DNA of 64,000 nucleotides, taken from the NCBI GenBank assembly GCA_034190875.2, contig CM067355.1, positions 38,116,848-38,180,847 on the forward strand, read 5' to 3'. Every line of letters begins with the position of its first letter. Position 1 is the stretch's first letter. This document shows, piece by piece, positions 60,054-64,000 of the stretch. Made by a program: the position numbers and the translations under genes. The notes beneath the pieces were generated by a model. It had not been told where the DNA came from and searched no databases. It saw only the letters and a list, made by a program, of their open reading frames with translations. Origin of the DNA: Urechis unicinctus. Its lineage: Eukaryota > Annelida > Polychaeta > Xenopneusta > Urechidae.

Positions 60054-60180
60054 GGATGGATGCTGAGTGACGTCGTCAATTGTGATTCTGACCACAAAAA
60101 ACATTGGATGGCTGCTGAGTAACGTCGTCAATTGTGTTTCGGATCACAAACAACATAGGTTGGATGCTGAGAAATTCCCA
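60054..60180. repeat. 52-bp minisatellite, right part
   Basis: Two to three copies of the same 52-bp unit as 56830-57610, separated from it by the hAT insertion. Confidence 0.95.
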
Positions 60181-61630
60181 TTCGTGTAATCAATGCTGAT
60201 TACAGGAACTATAACCAGTTATTGACTCACAGGTAACCCTCGTTCAATCACTGGATATCACTGACTCGCATGTCTGAGTACACTAACTTCCGGGATACAT
60301 CCATGACAGCGATTGACGGACAATTAGCACACCCTATAAAACTTCGCCAACATAATGCAAATGTATAAAACCATGACCTCTCTACGAGATTCATGCTGAT
60401 CGGCATTATCTAAGGATTATGTTAGTAAAGAAATATGTGTTCAACATTCGCTCCTATACAGACAAACTGTGTGGGTGTTATATTTCTTCAAAATCGTCAT
60501 TGTATCATTTCCGCTGCGAATAGCACACGGCAGGTCTGTACAACATAGACTTGCATTGACAACCACAATAAGTGGCGATTGATTAATGGGACAGAAGAGA
60601 GCTGACATATTTTAGGTCATGACGATAATGAACCAATATTCCTGCGAATAGATAATAAACCCATACCAAATGTAGCAAAATTACTTTTGCAAACACTTCA
60701 CTTCCTGTATTACATTGTGTCCGTGCAGTATCTGCGTCCAAGCGCGTAGCACCGACTATATCCATACCCTCATTAAAAATCCATACACACCAATTCAACT
60801 TATCAGCTAATCACAAAACATTCTAGCGACTTCATTCTGACAGCAATCAATATTTTCTCCATCCATTGCTCTCTTTTACCGTAAATGCCAGAGCGATCAA
60901 TATTCCCTTCGTGAATAATCTCACGATCCCCTCCCCATTTTCCCCGTTCAAACCGGACCAAACATTGGCGGCATCCAGTCAAATGTAACTTGATCAACGT
61001 TTGATTTTAAAGGCACCCTAGTTACTACAACTTGCCTTGATGTTCATCAACTGGAAATAGACAGTTCTATGTGAAATCGACACACATACAGTTTTAACAT
61101 GCACACTTGTCACTGGAGTGAATCACCGTGCTTTAATCCAGCGCTGGATTCAACAAACCACGTTGGTCACAATAACTGACCATTTCCATGCAGGAGATCC
61201 GCAAAGATAATGGATCATAGGGAGTTCATTTATACTGACGCACCAAAAAAGATAACAGAAATGACATTTATGTAACTTTAATTAATAATCAATTGCATTT
61301 GTGGTACAAAGCAACTGCATATCAGCTTAGGAACAACGAATGTCTAACAGACATTTACTTGAGCGTTCGTACTGAATAACTGGTCGATTGTATCGCACAA
61401 GAAGAGCTCTTTGTAAGGAGCCCGCTAATGGCATTATACAGGATATGACTCGTCCAGGTTGTAGCAGGCTGGTCACTTCGTTTACCGGAAACGGGCTTAT
61501 TATGCAGTGGACTGGTCACTTGTAAACAGACGCCAATGAGGCGGAGACTATCATGTACAAGACTATCGTGCTTTTGTACAAATTACAAAGGAATATCTTT
61601 TTACTTCTGCTAAAAAAACCTTGATAAATT
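60181..61630. other. Intergenic, no gene seen
   Basis: AT-rich single-copy-looking sequence without convincing coding potential on either strand. Confidence 0.5.
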
Positions 61631-61632
61631 AG

Positions 61633-61881
61633 TTGTTTGGGGATTCACCATTGAATGAAGCTGTCTGGCCTGACAGTGTTACACCTAATCCTGCAGAAAT
61701 GAGGTCAATGTTGGATAACTGTCTCCAGAGATGCAGCATCTACGACAAACACAAGCTGTATGGGGCTAGATTAAAGTGGACAAATATTAGAATTACGCGT
61801 GTCAAATTGCATATGCATCGAGATCAAAAGAATGGTTGCTATCGACATATTATATTCCTCAATGATTTATCATCGGCGTAA
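61633..61881 (+). other. Exon-like ORF, unidentified
   Basis: An open stretch with protein-like composition (WPDSVTPNPAEMRSMLDNCL; RCSIYDKHKLYGARLKWTN) ending in a stop at 61879-61881. There is no ATG at the start and no clear splice partner. It could be a last exon or a relic. Confidence 0.3.
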
Positions 61882-63048
61882 CGTTTGATCCGAATCACCA
61901 TGGCTATTGCGGAAGAAGGTCTCCTCTTCCAGAATCGTTTGAAGTCCCTATATAATCTCATCAAGCTAGCGTGTGATGCAGATCACATGATGCTAGCTTT
62001 CCTGCGACAGACATGACCTATATGATATCAACATAATGAACTGGCGTCACAAGACAATGTGCCACATTCCTGTTGATTGTCATCCAGGTGGATTTCCCGG
62101 TTTTGTCCATTTATCCTAGAAGGTGGCTGCTCGATCAGGTCAATCTTAACTCTTCATATGAACTATTTTGAAGGCATCGTATAACTCATTATATGGTGTG
62201 GCGATAAACCATAGGCATCTCTTGCCCTATACAGAAAGGTATAGTTGTATTCGCGAAATATATAAATGACATCTTATTAATTACTATGACACAAACTATT
62301 AGAGTTTATCAAATCCTATTGATTATCCCATTGATAATTTATGCGTCGTTAGACGCCAATTACCCCGCCAGACTCAGATAAGGTTATCAACCCTTCAATC
62401 CGACCTCCCCTGGGGTTCATCGAAGGCGGCTGCCATTCCTCGGATGACGCACCGATACCTCTCCATGACTGTCCATGTCAAATCAATGATCCAGGCTATC
62501 TTCCACAGGCCAAGCAATTGCACAATCAGTAGAATTAGTTGACCATATATTAAGGTACTTGATCTTCAAGATGATAAAAAAAACGAGGGACAATAAAGTG
62601 GCCCTGTTGATAGTGGTAGCCCAAAATGGTATTATGTATTATATTAAAAATGACCATCCTTTTGCGAGAGGTTTGTTTTCGGATAGTTCAACCTGTGCCA
62701 GCGTCGCCTTCTTAATAAAGAAAGATACATGCCTCATTTTAAAGTTATAGTCATAAACGTGGTGTTCTATTCAATGACATTTCCTGTTCGTTTATGTAAC
62801 CCTTTCAAGCATGTAAATAACATCCACTCTCAGTTAGCTTCCGTGGTGAGATGGAGTGCAAGGATGACGGCAGCCTCATCACCACGGCACAGCCAGCTGG
62901 GAATAGCTTTGTTGTTGACTGTAGGGAATAGACTGCAATCCAATCATCAATGCACCAAACGCTCTTTGTAACTGGAACGACCGCCACGGTTTCCATAATA
63001 GCTGTGAATAGGCGATATTGACGATAAGATGAGCGCACGAACACTTAC
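61882..63048. other. Intergenic, no gene seen
   Basis: No convincing ORF or repeat. It ends at the retrotransposon LTR. Confidence 0.5.
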
Positions 63049-63053
63049 TGTTA

Positions 63054-63199
63054 TGTTATGTCCAAATAACTATATATTATGAAACACACACACGAGGACG
63101 ACACCGTGTAGACCGGAACAGAACTGTCTTTATTCTTAACCACCATCCAACACATGAAGTGCACGTTATGATTTTTAGTGAGGGCTTCATAATGCAACA
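63054..63199 (-). repeat. Gypsy 3' LTR, about 146 bp
   Basis: On the plus strand it runs from TGTTATGTCC to ATAATGCAACA, so it has TG...CA ends and TGTT/AACA inverted tips. On the element strand AATAAAG at about 63128-63134 can serve as poly(A) signal. LTRs this short occur in Mag-like gypsy lineages. Confidence 0.8.
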
Positions 63200-63384
63200 T
63201 CCCCCTTCTTTTAAGAAATCATCAATGACAGACATTATGTTAGTTGCTTGTCTGCAGTCACAAACAAAAAGGTAGCAGTCTGCCTGTTACAATAAAATGA
63301 CATACAATTTATATCTAGTCCCAAGTTGACATTCATACAAAACAATACTATCTGGTTCTGCTACAATATGAATATGTATTTAGA

Positions 63385-64000
63385 TTAAATATCTTCTATG
63401 AGACGACGTGGAGGCATGACATTTCGCTTGGGACGTGGTGTAGGTATTGTAGTATTTCCACTTTTCTGTATCGCAGGTGAGGAGACTGTTGCGTTGTGAT
63501 TCACTTTACTAGTAGGCGTGGAGATGGGATCAGGTACGGGGCTATCCTGTGTTGGCTGTAGAGTAGGTGGGGCAACTATCGGTGCAGCTGGTGGTGACGG
63601 AGTTGGGCTTGTGTAAGTGTCAGTGGCTATGGGTCGAGGTCGTAGCAATATTCTGTTGCGTTTTAGAGGGCGACCTGTCGTGCGGCATAGCACTGTGTAG
63701 GAACGTGGTTCGGGGCCAATTCCAATAACCTTGCCGGGGAGCCAGTTTTTACGTGCCACATCCTGGTAGTAAACGGGCTGGTTGATGTCAAGCTCATCAA
63801 GGGTTTTGCTCTGGCTGTTGTAACGCATTTCAGATTTCTGATGGGCTAGCTGTCTAGCTGCAGTTATGTCATGGGCGTTGCCTTGATGGTAGACTGGTAG
63901 GTTGAAGTTAATTTTCCTTTGGAAAATGAGTTCAGCTGGTGAGGGGATTTTAGGGCCTAAAGGGGTTGTTCGATACACAAGAATAGCTTTGTCGGTTTCC
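63385..64000 (-). CDS. pol: Gypsy pol polyprotein C-terminus (integrase end)
   Basis: Open from the window edge to the TAA at 63385-63387. It begins with the end of the integrase core (YRTTPLGPKIPSPAELIF), then a GPY/F-like C-terminal module (WLPGKVIGIGPEPRSYTVLC) and a Pro/Thr-rich tail ending PPRRLIEDI. No stop or frameshift in the visible part, so the copy may be young. Confidence 0.9.
   Translation of the reverse strand, partial: ETDKAILVYRTTPLGPKIPSPAELIFQRKINFNLPVYHQGNAHDITAARQLAHQKSEMRYNSQSKTLDELDINQPVYYQDVARKNWLPGKVIGIGPEPRSYTVLCRTTGRPLKRNRILLRPRPIATDTYTSPTPSPPAAPIVAPPTLQPTQDSPVPDPISTPTSKVNHNATVSSPAIQKSGNTTIPTPRPKRNVMPPRRLIEDI

Larger units (their letters stand above)
63054..64000 (-). 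mobile_element. Ty3/gypsy LTR retrotransposon, 3' end (partial)
   Basis: Minus-strand element entering from the right edge. It has a pol 3' end, a purine-rich tract (complement of 63200-63214) and a short LTR. The pentamer TGTTA at 63049-63053 directly outside the LTR is a candidate target duplication; the partner is beyond the window. Confidence 0.88.

Overview
This is a window of animal nuclear DNA, AT-rich and full of introns, minisatellites and transposon relics. The coding content is metazoan: a split type II topoisomerase gene with the N-terminal signature of animal TOP2B, a 165-residue UBE2G2-type ubiquitin-conjugating enzyme, and a CARD-NACHT-LRR (NLR-like) gene. The repeat load (Ty3/gypsy, hAT, Mutator-like and MITE pieces) and the NLR suggest an invertebrate, probably marine. 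I cannot fix the phylum from the sequence; a lophotrochozoan or a cephalochordate would both fit.

Layout. 1-11337 (minus): 5' half of TOP2, 18 constitutive coding exons plus one tandemly duplicated exon, cut by the left window edge before the catalytic tyrosine. 11338-11820: short head-to-head promoter region. 11821-15370 (plus): complete five-exon UBE2G2. 15400-22900: no host gene that I can support; it holds an orphan ORF with an HTH-like start, a coiled-coil repeat and a membrane helix (16766-17455), a 183-bp tandem repeat, a 1.4-kb inverted-repeat element and a hAT relic. 23100-25632 (plus): unidentified secreted, EGF-like, probably GPI-anchored protein with two possible last exons. 26500-41500: repeats, a tandem segmental duplication of about 3-4 kb, and large 54-bp minisatellite blocks. 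41778-52976 (plus): CARD-NACHT-LRR gene with several apparent frameshifts. 53000-63000: repeats, including a minisatellite interrupted by a three-level nest of transposons (57611-60053). 63054-64000 (minus): 3' end of a Ty3/gypsy retrotransposon with its LTR.

Main findings. (1) TOP2 has two adjacent 138-nt versions of the exon carrying the ATP-contacting QTK loop, separated by a 56-bp intron, which suggests mutually exclusive splicing. (2) UBE2G2 intron 4 begins with about 38 copies of a 22-bp unit that repeats the exon end and its 5' splice site; a TOP2 intron contains a weaker array of the same kind. (3) Transposons are nested in a minisatellite, each with readable target-site duplications. 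(4) The NLR keeps an intact NACHT ORF but has broken LRR exons. (5) The unidentified GPI-type gene has splice phases that agree through all its exons, including both alternative ends.

Exon boundaries were placed by reading splice sites, reading phase and remembered family alignments; no search was run.
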